This document shows, piece after piece, positions 25,998 through 33,515 of a stretch of DNA of 35,122 bases. Origin of the DNA: CAZBWP01 sp964630265. Its GTDB lineage: Bacteria; Pseudomonadota; Alphaproteobacteria; Rhodospirillales; Defluviicoccaceae. The stretch covers positions 1-35,122 of the forward strand of contig CAZVRW010000030.1 in the NCBI GenBank assembly GCA_964630265.1, given 5' to 3'. The notes beneath the pieces are model-generated. The model saw only the letters and a program-made list of their open reading frames with translations. It made no database searches and was not told the origin of the DNA. Each line of letters begins with the position of its first letter. Position 1 is the first letter of the stretch. Made by a program: the position numbers and the translations under genes.

Positions 25998-26759
25998 ATG
26001 ATCCACGCCGCTCTGCTTTCCGCCGCTGGCCAATCCCGCCACGCCTTCTTCACCCGGCATGGCGGCGTCAGCGGCGGCGCCTACGCGTCCCTCAACTGCG
26101 GCCTCGGTTCGGGCGACGCGCCGGAGCGCGTGCGGGAGAACCGTCGACGTGCCCTCGACCGGTTGGACCTGCCGCCGGCGGCCCTCGTCACCGGCTATCA
26201 GATTCACTCGGCGCGGGTGGCGATCGTTTCGGCGCCTTGGCCGGACCAGGAGCGCCCGCAGGTCGACGGTCTGGCGACACGCGAACCAGGCGTGGCACTC
26301 GGCATCCTCACCGCCGATTGCGCGCCGGTACTGTTCGCCGATGCGGACGCCGGGGTGATCGGCGCGGCGCATGCGGGCTGGCGCGGCGCGCGCGACGGCG
26401 TCCTGGAAGCGACGGTGGAGGCCATGGAGCGGCTGGGCGGCGCGGCGGCGCGTATCGTCGCTGCCGTTGGCCCGTGCATCCGCCAAGCATCGTACGAGGT
26501 GGGTCCGGAATTCCGCGAGAACTTCGTCGACACCGATCCTGCCACCGCCGACCTGTTCTCACCGTCGCACAGACCGGACCATCATCGGTTCGATCTGCCG
26601 GGCTATGTCGAGCGGCGCCTGCGCGCGTGCGTCACCGCCGTCGAGGTCCTGCCACACGACACCTGCGCCGACGCCGACTCCTTCTTCAGTTATCGCCGCA
26701 TGACCCTCACCGGTGGTGGCGACTATGGCCGCCTGCTCTCGACGATCGCACTTCGCTGA
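25998..26759 (+). CDS. pgeF: Peptidoglycan editing factor / multicopper polyphenol oxidase-like protein (YfiH/PgeF family)
   Basis: This 253-residue member of the DUF152/YfiH family has metal-site residues His70 (GYQIHSARV), Cys108 (LTADCAPV) and His125 (GAAHAGWRG), all in canonical motifs. The opening FFTRHGGVSGGAYASLNCG and the ending SYRRMTLTGGGDYGRLLSTI are also typical. Members remove wrongly incorporated serine from peptidoglycan precursors (PgeF) or act on purine nucleosides; both activities have been described. Translation from ATG 25998 gives the normal family N-terminus. The reading frame further upstream overlaps the divergent Rrf2 gene and is rejected. It converges with the dienelactone hydrolase gene. 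Confidence 0.92.
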   Translation: MIHAALLSAAGQSRHAFFTRHGGVSGGAYASLNCGLGSGDAPERVRENRRRALDRLDLPPAALVTGYQIHSARVAIVSAPWPDQERPQVDGLATREPGVALGILTADCAPVLFADADAGVIGAAHAGWRGARDGVLEATVEAMERLGGAAARIVAAVGPCIRQASYEVGPEFRENFVDTDPATADLFSPSHRPDHHRFDLPGYVERRLRACVTAVEVLPHDTCADADSFFSYRRMTLTGGGDYGRLLSTIALR

Positions 26760-26772
26760 GCAAGGTGCGGGG

Positions 26773-27441
26773 CTAGTCCAGATGCTCGGCGAAGAAGGCG
26801 AGGGTGCGCTCGCGCGCCAGTGCTGCGGCGGCGGGGTCGAAGGAGGCGCGGTGGTCGCAGTTGAACCCGTGCCCCGCGTGCTCGTAAACGTGGATCGGGA
26901 TCGTCGGGTGGGCGGCGCGGATCTTGTCGACGGCCGAAAGCGGAATCGAAGTGTCCTCGGCGCCGAAGTGCATGGTGACGGGGCAGCGTGGCGTCTCCCG
27001 CAGCAGATCGACGACGTGCCGGCCGTAGTAGCAGGCGGCGGCGGCAACATCGAGGCGGCAGGCGGCCATCCAGGTCCACGACCCGCCCCAGCAATAGCCG
27101 ACGACGCCGACCTTGCCATCGGGGCGAAGCGCCGTCGCCGCGGCCCAGGTATCCCGAATGGGATCATCCCAGCCGATCTGCGTTGCGAGCGCGCGGCCCT
27201 CCTCGATGCCGGCCGGGTCGTAGGCCAGTTCGATCTTCGGCCGCACCCGGTCGAACAGCGCCGGGGCGATGGCATCGTAGCCGGCGGCGGCATAGCCCTC
27301 GGTCACCGCGCGAATGTGCGCATTGACGCCGAAGATCTCCTGGATCACGACGACGGCGCCCTTGGCCGGCACGACGGCGTCGGCGCGCCAAGCATCCAGG
27401 GTATGGCCGTCGGCCGCCGTCAGGCGAATGGTTGCACCCAT
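26773..27441 (-). CDS. Dienelactone hydrolase family protein
   Basis: This 222-residue alpha/beta hydrolase has the DLH triad: nucleophile Cys117 in VGYCWGG, Asp163 in GAEDTSIP and His191 in HAGHGFNC. Glu35 in VVIQEIFGVN is the residue that holds the Cys in its resting position. The length matches the family. Classical members open dienelactones in chlorocatechol breakdown, but most genomic members have unknown substrates, and no catechol pathway gene is nearby. ATG 27441 is preceded by a purine-rich GGGAGGGGAGC. It faces pgeF at its 3' end and the thioesterase pair at its 5' end. Confidence 0.92.
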   Translation of the reverse strand: MGATIRLTAADGHTLDAWRADAVVPAKGAVVVIQEIFGVNAHIRAVTEGYAAAGYDAIAPALFDRVRPKIELAYDPAGIEEGRALATQIGWDDPIRDTWAAATALRPDGKVGVVGYCWGGSWTWMAACRLDVAAAACYYGRHVVDLLRETPRCPVTMHFGAEDTSIPLSAVDKIRAAHPTIPIHVYEHAGHGFNCDHRASFDPAAAALARERTLAFFAEHLD

Positions 27442-27522
27442 GCTCCCCTCCCGTTTAAATGCCGATATCGCAGCGTCGAGTATGGCGCAATCGCGGCCCG
27501 CGGTCGACCGTGTCGCCGCCCT

Positions 27523-27526
27523 GGAG
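27523..27526 (+). promoter_or_regulatory. Shine-Dalgarno GGAG that decides the GTG start of the first thioesterase
   Basis: GGAG lies 7 nt before GTG 27534. The alternative ATG at 27459 would add 25 residues rich in Arg, Pro and Trp with no family similarity, so GTG is preferred. Confidence 0.55.
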
Positions 27527-27533
27527 TCCAGCC

Positions 27534-28001
27534 GTGAAGCCGCCAGACCGCCCGCCCAACCTCAGCCGCGTCATCGATATTTTCGAAAGCATCCCGCATT
27601 GCCGACAGATCGGGATCACGGTGGTGGAGTTGCGCTTCGGCTTCGGTCTGATGCGACTGCCGTATGATGCGAAGCTGATCGGCAATCCGCTGACCGGCGT
27701 GGTCCACGGTGGCGTCATCACCACCTTTCTCGACACGCTGTGCGGGCTCGTCGTCATGTCCTCGGTCTCCGAGGGCACGCCGCTCGCCACGCTCGATTTG
27801 CGCATCGATTATCTCCGCCCGGCGCTGCCGCGGCACGATATCATCGGCTCGGCCGAATGCTACAAGGTGACGGACAGCGTGGCCTTCGTGCGCGGCATCG
27901 CCTATCAGGAGACTTTCCGGAACCCGGTCGCCAACTGCACCGGAACGTTCATGCTAAGCTCCACGGGGTTCACCGGCCATGCCGACCGACTCACCGGCTG
28001 A
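27534..28001 (+). CDS. PaaI-type hotdog-fold acyl-CoA thioesterase, first of a pair
   Basis: This 155-residue hotdog protein has the catalytic-loop signature GVVHGGVITTFLDTLCG (HGG at 58-60, probable acidic residue Asp67) and LDLRIDYLRPA, the central strand of the PaaI/YbgC group. It probably hydrolyses acyl-CoA thioesters in the cytoplasm. GTG 27534 has a good ribosome site. Its last 23 nt overlap the second thioesterase gene, so the two are co-translated. The substrate is unknown. Confidence 0.88.
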   Translation: MKPPDRPPNLSRVIDIFESIPHCRQIGITVVELRFGFGLMRLPYDAKLIGNPLTGVVHGGVITTFLDTLCGLVVMSSVSEGTPLATLDLRIDYLRPALPRHDIIGSAECYKVTDSVAFVRGIAYQETFRNPVANCTGTFMLSSTGFTGHADRLTG

Positions 28002-28482
28002 CGACCTGCCGCCGTATGATCCGGCTCCCGTGGCGCCGCCGCCCTCGGGACTGTTGACGCCCGAGCGGATGGCGAAGCTGCGTGCCGCCGGCGACATGGC
28101 AGGCATCAATGCCCTCGTGCCCTATGCCCAGACGGTCGGGCTGGACGTGCTGATGGACGAGACCGGCCTGGTTACGGTTCTGCGTTATCGTGACGGCAAT
28201 ATCGGCAACACCCAGATCCCCGCCATTCACGGCGGCGTCGTCGGCGCGCTCCTGGAGCACGCGGCGATCCTGCATCTGGTTCGGGAGATCGGGATCGACG
28301 TGGTGCCGAAGATCGTCAATCTTTCGGTCGACTATCTGCGCCCGGCGTTGGCCCTGGACACCTTCGCCCGCGGCTCGGTCATCAAGCAGGGCCGCCGGGT
28401 CGCCAACGTCCGCGTCGAGGCGTGGCAGAACGACCCAGCCCGCCCGGTCGCCGCGGCGCACGCGCATTTTCTGCTGTCGTAG
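27979..28482 (+). CDS. PaaI-type hotdog-fold acyl-CoA thioesterase, second of a pair
   Basis: This 167-residue hotdog protein has a Pro-rich N-terminus (to about residue 25), then a helix and the hotdog core. IHGGVVGALLEHAA (HGG at 84-86) carries Glu93 in the place of the Asp of the first gene, and LSVDYLRPA is the central strand. The two genes share the DYLRPA motif and gene order but differ at the catalytic acid, which suggests an old duplication and an obligate heteromer or split substrate range. The start overlaps the first gene by 23 nt. It ends 24 nt from the convergent small unknown gene. Confidence 0.88.
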   Translation: MPTDSPADDLPPYDPAPVAPPPSGLLTPERMAKLRAAGDMAGINALVPYAQTVGLDVLMDETGLVTVLRYRDGNIGNTQIPAIHGGVVGALLEHAAILHLVREIGIDVVPKIVNLSVDYLRPALALDTFARGSVIKQGRRVANVRVEAWQNDPARPVAAAHAHFLLS

Positions 28483-28506
28483 GCGCCGCGGGCGTGCGGC
28501 CGGTAG

Positions 28507-28905
28507 TCAGGCCACCGACGCGCCGCTGCCTGCCATGCGGAACTCGGTGATCGCCTCGTCGGCCCGCAAGCGCAACTCGGCAAAGAACGCGTCGAGCGAG
28601 GCGAACGGACCGTGCTCGCAGCCGACCGAGCGCAACACCTCCTCGCGGGCGTCGTGCACCCGATTCAGTGCTTCGCCGAACTGCCGTTCCGGGACCTTGG
28701 CGAGTTCCTGTTCCTCGGCGTACAGACCGCGCAGCCGCTGATCATCCGGCGGCAGATCGCGGAGCCGTTCGGCCAAGCCTTGCAGCGCCTGGACGGTCTC
28801 CATGGTCACCGGATCGCCCTGCTCGACCACGTCGCGCTCGGCATACCGGGCCGCCGTGTTCTCCACGTCGGCGATCAGGCGATCTCTCCATTTTTCGTAC
28901 GTCAT
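28507..28905 (-). CDS. Small charged helical protein of unknown function
   Basis: I do not recognise this 132-residue protein. It is rich in Glu, Arg and Leu, probably all helical, with two Cys-poor helical stretches and one CEHGPF motif near residue 96. No signal peptide or membrane segment is seen. ATG 28905 is preceded by AGGAG at 7 nt, an excellent ribosome site, and the coding frame has the GC3 bias of its neighbours, so it is real. It starts 25 nt after the NifX-like gene and is surely in the same operon, so it may act with that metal-binding protein. An upstream extension to 29064 runs over the histidine tail and is rejected. Confidence 0.75.
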   Translation of the reverse strand: MTYEKWRDRLIADVENTAARYAERDVVEQGDPVTMETVQALQGLAERLRDLPPDDQRLRGLYAEEQELAKVPERQFGEALNRVHDAREEVLRSVGCEHGPFASLDAFFAELRLRADEAITEFRMAGSGASVA

Positions 28906-28930
28906 CGCAGAACTCCTCTTCTCTGGTTGG

Positions 28931-29401
28931 TCAACCGGTTTCGCGACGCCGCGCGGCGCCGTGCATGTGCTGGTGCGCATGGCCGTGCCCATGTCCATGC
29001 CCATGGTTGTGTCCGTGGTCGTGCCCATGCGCGTGGGCATGAGCGTGGGCATGGCCGCAGCCACACGGGCTGGCGGCGCGGCTCTCGTCCGCCGTGTCGA
29101 CGACGGCGCGGACGGCAGTGATGGGATCGGTCTCGTCGGTCGTTACCACGCGCACGCCGCGCTCCGACAACCGCCGGACGAACCCCTCTCCGCAGGACCC
29201 GACGATGAGCAGGTCCATGGCGTCCAGCGGATGCGCGCCCTGGCCGTGGAAGTCGTGCATCGCCAACTCCTTCGGCAGATCCAGGCGCTGGACTTCGGCG
29301 ATCACCCCATCGCTGCCGGCCGCGTAAACAAGAAACCGGCGTGTTCGGCCCGCATGCGGCGTGACGGTTCGGAAGTTCTGACTGGCGACAGCGATTTTCA
29401 T
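28931..29401 (-). CDS. NifX/NafY-domain (Fe-Mo cofactor binding-like) protein with a 16-histidine tail
   Basis: This 156-residue protein begins with a dinitrogenase Fe-Mo cofactor-binding-like domain (about 1-103): MKIAVASQNFRTVTPHAGRTRRFLVY, in family style, and DLLIVGSCGEGFVRRL (63-78). The tail starts with CGCG (113-116), followed by histidine at every second residue from 117 to 147, sixteen in all, alternating with Ala, Gly, Asp, Asn, Gln and Met. Such tails bind Ni, Co, Zn or Cu. NifX-domain proteins carry metal-cluster precursors, but small stand-alone members occur in non-diazotrophs. ATG 29401 is divergent from the NsrR-like gene over 124 bp that contain a candidate operator. The bound metal and client are unknown. 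Confidence 0.87.
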   Translation of the reverse strand: MKIAVASQNFRTVTPHAGRTRRFLVYAAGSDGVIAEVQRLDLPKELAMHDFHGQGAHPLDAMDLLIVGSCGEGFVRRLSERGVRVVTTDETDPITAVRAVVDTADESRAASPCGCGHAHAHAHAHGHDHGHNHGHGHGHGHAHQHMHGAARRRETG

Positions 29402-29464
29402 GGCGAGAGGCGAGTCCTTTCATCGTTGGCGATCGCATCCGGCGGTGGCACCGGCGCGACCATC

Positions 29465-29494
29465 TTGCAGATCCATCAAAGAATAGTGTATCAT
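29465..29494 (+). promoter_or_regulatory. Candidate sigma70 promoter of the NsrR-like gene
   Basis: TTGCAG (29465-29470) and TATCAT (29489-29494) are spaced by 18 nt and lie 31 nt before GTG 29526. The stretch is markedly AT-rich for this genome, as expected for a regulated promoter. Confidence 0.5.
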
Positions 29495-29500
29495 AAATAC
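29488..29500. promoter_or_regulatory. Candidate Rrf2/NsrR operator GTAT-N5-ATAC
   Basis: The dyad GTATCATAAATAC overlaps the -10 of the NsrR-like gene and lies in the gap shared with the divergent NifX-like gene. Rrf2 proteins bind AT-rich dyads of similar size, so autoregulation and control of the divergent operon are plausible. Confidence 0.45.
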
Positions 29501-29525
29501 CTGTATTGGCAAAGGGGGAACCACG

Positions 29526-29981
29526 GTGCGGCTGACGCAATTTTCCAACTTCGCCATCCGCGTTTTGATGTCTGCCGGATTGCGCGCATCGGCGCCGGTC
29601 TCCGTGCCCGACATCGCCCGGGCCTACGGCATCTCCTACAATCACTTGAAGAAGGCTGCGGCTGAGTTATGCCGCCTCGGCTATCTGGAGGCGGTGCGCG
29701 GGCGGGACGGCGGCGTGCGACTGGCGCGTGATCCGGAGGCCATCAACATCGGCGCGGTGATCCGGGCGACGGAGGGCGCGGTGGTGCTCGTGGAGTGTTT
29801 CGATCCCGCCACCAACACCTGCCCGCTGCGGCCGGCGTGCGTCCTGAAGGGCGCGCTGGAACGGGCGACGGCGGCCTTCTTCGCGGTGCTCGACGACTAC
29901 ACGCTGGCCGATCTCTTGGCCGCCCCGGACGAGCTGCGGACACTGCTCGCAGGTGAGGCGACCGACCGATGCGTGGCTTAA
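29526..29981 (+). CDS. NsrR-type Rrf2 regulator with three cluster cysteines
   Basis: This 151-residue regulator has the opening MRLTQFSNFAIRVLM, typical of NsrR, a helix-turn-helix (ISYNHLKKAAAELCRLGYL, 36-54) and a wing (RGRDGGVRLA, 58-67). Three Cys, at 91, 99 and 105 (ECFDPATNTCPLRPAC), match the Fe-S ligand set of NsrR. NsrR senses nitric oxide and represses NO-detoxifying genes. The GTG start at 29526 follows AAAGGGGG at 8 nt. The gene is divergent from the NifX-like operon and converges with ychF, overlapping its stop by 4 nt. NO sensing is inferred; no hmp or norB is in the window. Confidence 0.9.
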   Translation: MRLTQFSNFAIRVLMSAGLRASAPVSVPDIARAYGISYNHLKKAAAELCRLGYLEAVRGRDGGVRLARDPEAINIGAVIRATEGAVVLVECFDPATNTCPLRPACVLKGALERATAAFFAVLDDYTLADLLAAPDELRTLLAGEATDRCVA

Positions 29982-31078
29982 ACGTTGAAGCGGAAGAGCA
30001 GGACGTCGCCGTCCTTGACCACGTAGTCGCGACCTTCCGCGCGCATTCGCCCGGCGTCGCGGGCAGCCTGTTCGCCGCCGAGGGCGACGAAATCGTCATA
30101 GGCGATGGTCTCGGCGCGGATGAAGCCCCGCTCGAAATCTGAATGGATGCAGCCCGCGGCCTCGGGGGCGGTGGCGCCGCGCCGCACCGTCCACGCCCGG
30201 GTTTCCTTCGGGCCGCAGGTGAAGAACGTGATCAGGTCCAGCAGGGCGTAGCCGGCGCGGATGACGCGGGCGAGGCCGGCTTCGGCGAGGCCCAGGCTCT
30301 CGAGCAGTTCGGCGCGGTCCTTGGCATCGTCGATTTCCGCCAATTCCGCCTCGATCGCCGCCGAGACGACGACGGTGCCGGCGCCTTCGTCGGCGGCGCG
30401 CGCGGCGACGGCCGCCGCCGCGGCATTGCCGGCCGCCGCCGCCGCTTCGTCGACGTTGCAGACGTAGAGCACCGGCTTGGCGGTCAACAGCTGCAGGCGA
30501 CGGATCGCCTCCGGGTCCTCAACGGGCGACGGCACGCTGCGCGCCGGCCGGCCATCCCGCAAGGCGGCAAGCACCGGCTCGACCAGCAGCAGTGCCTCCT
30601 TCGCCTCGCGCTCGCCGCTGCGTGCCTTCTTGGTCAGCGCCGTCGCCCGGCGCTCCAGGCTCTCCAGGTCGGCGAGCATGAGCTCGGTGTCGACCACGTC
30701 GGCGTCGCGGATCGGATCCACCGAGCCGGCGACATGATGCACGTCGTCGTCGGCGAAACAGCGCAGCACGTGCAGGATGGCGTCGACCTCGCGGATGTTG
30801 GCGAGGAACTGGTTGCCGAGCCCCTCGCCGCGGCTGGCACCGGCGACGAGGCCGGCGATGTCGACGAACTCCAGATGGGTCGGCGTCACTTTCGCGGACT
30901 TGGCCAGGGCAGCGAGGCGCTGCAGCCGCTCGTCCGGCACTGGCACCCGGCCGACGTTGGGCTCGATGGTGGTGAAGGGGAAATTGCCGGCCAGGGCTTT
31001 GCCGCTCGCCGTCAGGGCATTGAACAGCGAAGACTTGCCGACGTTGGGCAGCCCGACGATGCCGCAGTTAAACCCCAT
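29978..31078 (-). CDS. ychF: Redox-regulated ATPase/GTPase YchF (Obg family)
   Basis: This 366-residue TRAFAC P-loop protein has the G1 motif GLPNVGKSS (9-17), switch region FTTIEPNVGRV, G3 EFVDIAGLVAGAS and NVDE in place of the GTP-selecting NKxD, which explains the ATP preference of the family. A coiled-coil insert (about 130-210) and C-terminal TGS domain (about 280-364) are present; the protein ends DVLLFRFNV as in other YchF proteins. It binds ribosomes and affects stress responses. ATG 31078 overlaps the pth end by 11 nt, so pth-ychF is translationally coupled, a conserved arrangement. Confidence 0.97.
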   Translation of the reverse strand: MGFNCGIVGLPNVGKSSLFNALTASGKALAGNFPFTTIEPNVGRVPVPDERLQRLAALAKSAKVTPTHLEFVDIAGLVAGASRGEGLGNQFLANIREVDAILHVLRCFADDDVHHVAGSVDPIRDADVVDTELMLADLESLERRATALTKKARSGEREAKEALLLVEPVLAALRDGRPARSVPSPVEDPEAIRRLQLLTAKPVLYVCNVDEAAAAAGNAAAAAVAARAADEGAGTVVVSAAIEAELAEIDDAKDRAELLESLGLAEAGLARVIRAGYALLDLITFFTCGPKETRAWTVRRGATAPEAAGCIHSDFERGFIRAETIAYDDFVALGGEQAARDAGRMRAEGRDYVVKDGDVLLFRFNV

Positions 31079-31709
31079 CGCCGGGCTCCGGGCGCGGCGG
31101 CACGTCGCCGCGCGGCGGCTTCGGCGGTGGCGGGTTCAGGGTGAGCGCCACCTTCGACATGAACGCCGCGTCGTCACCGGCGGCGAGCAGGGGAAAGTGC
31201 TCGGCGATGGCGTCGAGCAGCGGGTCGAGCCACGCCGCGTCAGCCTTGGCGAAATCCTTGAGCACATGACCGACCACCCGGTCTTTGCTGCCCGGATGAC
31301 CGATGCCCAGGCGCACGCGACGGAAGTCCGGCCCGAGGTGCGCCGTGATGCTGCGCAGCCCGTTATGGCCCGCGTGGCCGCCGCCGCGCTTCACCCGCAG
31401 CTTGCCGGCGGCGAGGTCGAGCTCGTCATGGAACACCAAGAGGTCCGTCGGCGCGATCTTGAAGAAGCGCGCCGCCGTGGACACCGAGCGGCCGGATTCG
31501 TTCATGTATGTGGTCGGTTTCAGTACCAGGACCTTGCGTCCATCCAACGCGCCTTCGGCGATCTCGCCCTGGAATCGGCGATGGAACGGTGCCCAGCGGT
31601 GGCGCCGGACGATGGCGTCCGCCGCCATGTAGCCGATGTTGTGGCGGTTGGCGGCATAGGCGCCTCCGGGGTTGCCGAGCCCGACGACGAGGAGCGGGGA
31701 CATACGCAA
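31068..31709 (-). CDS. pth: Peptidyl-tRNA hydrolase
   Basis: This 213-residue enzyme releases peptides from stalled peptidyl-tRNAs. Catalytic and binding residues are visible: Asn13 (VGLGNPG), His23 (NRHNIGYMAAD), Asn70 (KPTTYMNESG), Asp95 (VFHDELDL) and Asn116 (GGHAGHNGLRS). The last 25 residues form a Pro-rich tail that is not conserved. ATG 31709 is used; a second Met at residue 3 is possible. It follows rplY by 35 nt and overlaps ychF by 11 nt, keeping the conserved rplY-pth-ychF order. Confidence 0.97.
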   Translation of the reverse strand: MRMSPLLVVGLGNPGGAYAANRHNIGYMAADAIVRRHRWAPFHRRFQGEIAEGALDGRKVLVLKPTTYMNESGRSVSTAARFFKIAPTDLLVFHDELDLAAGKLRVKRGGGHAGHNGLRSITAHLGPDFRRVRLGIGHPGSKDRVVGHVLKDFAKADAAWLDPLLDAIAEHFPLLAAGDDAAFMSKVALTLNPPPPKPPRGDVPPRPEPGDGV

Positions 31710-31744
31710 GCCTCGATTGGCGCGGCGACGGACGAAGCGCCAGA

Positions 31745-32362
31745 TCAGCTCGCCACTTCGCTCGTTGCCTCGTCTGCCGCTGCCTCGCCGGCACCACCCT
31801 TCGGAGCGGCGATGTTCACCACCGTCGCGTCGGGGTCGACTGCGCCCAACTCGACCCCCTCTGGCAACTGCAAATCCTTGGCATGGACCGTGTCGCCGAC
31901 CTCCAAACCGGCGATGTCGACGACGATCGTGTCCGGGATCTTGTCGGCACGGCAGGCCACCTCCACCGACCGGAGTGCGACATTGACGAGGCCGCCCTTC
32001 TTGACGCCTGGACAGGTGTCCTCGTTGATCACGGCGATCTCGAGATCGATCGTCATCGTCGATCGGGCGCTGAAGCGCATCAGGTCGACATGCAGCAGTT
32101 CACCGGTCACCGGGTCTTCTTGCAACTCACGCGCCAGCACGCGGTGTTTGGCGCCGGCGACGTCCACCTCGTAGATGTGCGAGTGGAAACCGGGGTTCTT
32201 GGCCTGCAGGGCCATTTCCTTGGCGTCGAGGGTGATCGACAGCGGCGTCACGTCCGGGCCGTAAATCACCGCCGGCAGCCGGCCTTGGCGACGCGCCTCG
32301 CGGGCGCCGCCCTTGCCGGTGCATGGGCGCAGTTCGCCGACGAGGGGAATGGTCTCGGTCAT
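31745..32362 (-). CDS. rplY: 50S ribosomal protein L25, Ctc form
   Basis: This 205-residue 5S rRNA-binding ribosomal protein is the long Ctc form. The N-terminal L25 domain (about 5-95) includes GKGGAREARRQGRLPAVIYGP and ELLHVDLMRF. The C-terminal TL5 domain (about 98-185) includes EDTCPGVKKGGLVNVALRSVEVAC and IVVDIAGLEVGDTVHAKDL. An Ala/Glu-rich tail ends the protein. ATG 32362 is 78 nt after the prs stop, with a stable hairpin between the genes. It lies upstream of pth in the usual prs-rplY-pth-ychF cluster. Confidence 0.97.
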   Translation of the reverse strand: MTETIPLVGELRPCTGKGGAREARRQGRLPAVIYGPDVTPLSITLDAKEMALQAKNPGFHSHIYEVDVAGAKHRVLARELQEDPVTGELLHVDLMRFSARSTMTIDLEIAVINEDTCPGVKKGGLVNVALRSVEVACRADKIPDTIVVDIAGLEVGDTVHAKDLQLPEGVELGAVDPDATVVNIAAPKGGAGEAAADEATSEVAS

Positions 32363-32392
32363 CGTTCGTTGTCTCCAATCCTGAACGGCGCC

Positions 32393-32415
32393 CGCCGCCG
32401 GGTCGGCCGGCGGCG
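32393..32415 (-). terminator. 9-bp GC hairpin between prs and rplY
   Basis: Arms 32393-32401 and 32407-32415 pair perfectly around a 5-nt loop, 25 nt after the prs stop. No U-tract follows on the minus strand. It could partly end prs transcription or stabilise its 3' end. Confidence 0.45.
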
Positions 32416-32440
32416 CTCCGTCATCTGCATGTTAAAGTCT

Positions 32441-33373
32441 TCAGTCGAACAGGCTGGAGACCGACGTCTCCTCGCTGATCCGTCGCATCGCTTCGGCCAT
32501 CAGCGGCGCGACCGTGACCTGTTCGATGTTGCTGGAAACGCGCACCGCCTCGGTCGCGGCGATACTGTCGGTAATCACCAGGCGCTGCATCGGTGAGGCG
32601 CTGACACGCGCCACCGCGCCGCCGGATAGCACGCCGTGGGTGGTGTAGGCGCTGACCGACGTCGCCCCGGCTTCCATCAAGGCATGCGACGCGTTGCACA
32701 GCGTTCCCGCCGAGTCGACGATGTCGTCCACGAGGACGCAGATGCGGTCGCGGACGTCGCCAATGATGTGCATGACCTCGGAGACGCCGGCGCGCTCGCG
32801 GCGCTTGTCGATGATCGCGAGATCGGCACCGAGCCGCCTGGCAATCACCCGGGCGCGCACCACGCCGCCGACGTCCGGCGAGACGATCATGATGTCGTCG
32901 GTGTCAAAGCGGCTTTCCAGATCCTTGGTGAACACCGGCGCCGCATACAGGTTATCGACCGGAATGTCGAAGAACCCCTGGATCTGGCCGGCGTGCAGGT
33001 CGATGGTCAGCACTCGGTCGGCGCCGGCGGTGGTGATCAAATTGGCCACCAGCTTCGCCGAAATCGGCGTTCGCGGCCCCGATTTGCGGTCCTGGCGCGC
33101 ATAGCCGAAGTAGGGCATCACCGCGGTGATCCGCCGGGCCGAGCCGCGGCGCAGCGCATCGAGCGTAACCAGCAGTTCCATCAGGTTGTCGTTTGCCGGA
33201 TAGGAGGTGGATTGGATGACGAAGACATCCTCGCCACGTACGTTCTCCTGGATCTCGACGAACACTTCCATGTCGGGAAAGCGGCGGATCAGGGCCTTGC
33301 ACAACGGCAGGCGCAGATAGGCCGAGATGGCGTCGGCCAGCGGCCGGTTGCTGTTGCAGGCGACGATTTTCAT
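32441..33373 (-). CDS. prs: Ribose-phosphate pyrophosphokinase (PRPP synthetase)
   Basis: This 310-residue enzyme makes PRPP from ribose 5-phosphate and ATP for purine, pyrimidine, histidine and tryptophan synthesis. ATP-site motif RQDRK (93-97), the region TIDLHAGQIQGFFDIP (123-138) with the metal-binding His, and the PRPP loop LVDDIVDSAGT (214-224) are intact. It is a class I enzyme of normal length. ATG 33373 has only a weak ribosome site. The 142 bp upstream carry a tandem 17-bp repeat and no other gene until the possible small membrane ORF. Confidence 0.97.
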   Translation of the reverse strand: MKIVACNSNRPLADAISAYLRLPLCKALIRRFPDMEVFVEIQENVRGEDVFVIQSTSYPANDNLMELLVTLDALRRGSARRITAVMPYFGYARQDRKSGPRTPISAKLVANLITTAGADRVLTIDLHAGQIQGFFDIPVDNLYAAPVFTKDLESRFDTDDIMIVSPDVGGVVRARVIARRLGADLAIIDKRRERAGVSEVMHIIGDVRDRICVLVDDIVDSAGTLCNASHALMEAGATSVSAYTTHGVLSGGAVARVSASPMQRLVITDSIAATEAVRVSSNIEQVTVAPLMAEAMRRISEETSVSSLFD

Positions 33374-33463
33374 GGCGTTACGGCGCGCTTTCCGGCGGTT
33401 CGGAGGCTGGCTGCCGTCGGCCTCCAGATTTCGCGCGGACTGTACCCAAGGCAGCTTCGCTTT

Positions 33464-33502
33464 GTAAACCGGCTTGCCGCGCAGGGTAAACCGGCTCGCC
33501 GC
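33464..33502. repeat. Tandem 17-bp direct repeat upstream of prs
   Basis: GTAAACCGGCTYGCCGC occurs at 33464-33480 and 33486-33502 (22-bp period, one mismatch). It lies 91-129 nt before the prs start, where a promoter or operator would be expected. Confidence 0.5.
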
Positions 33503-33515
33503 ACGCGCCGGCTCC

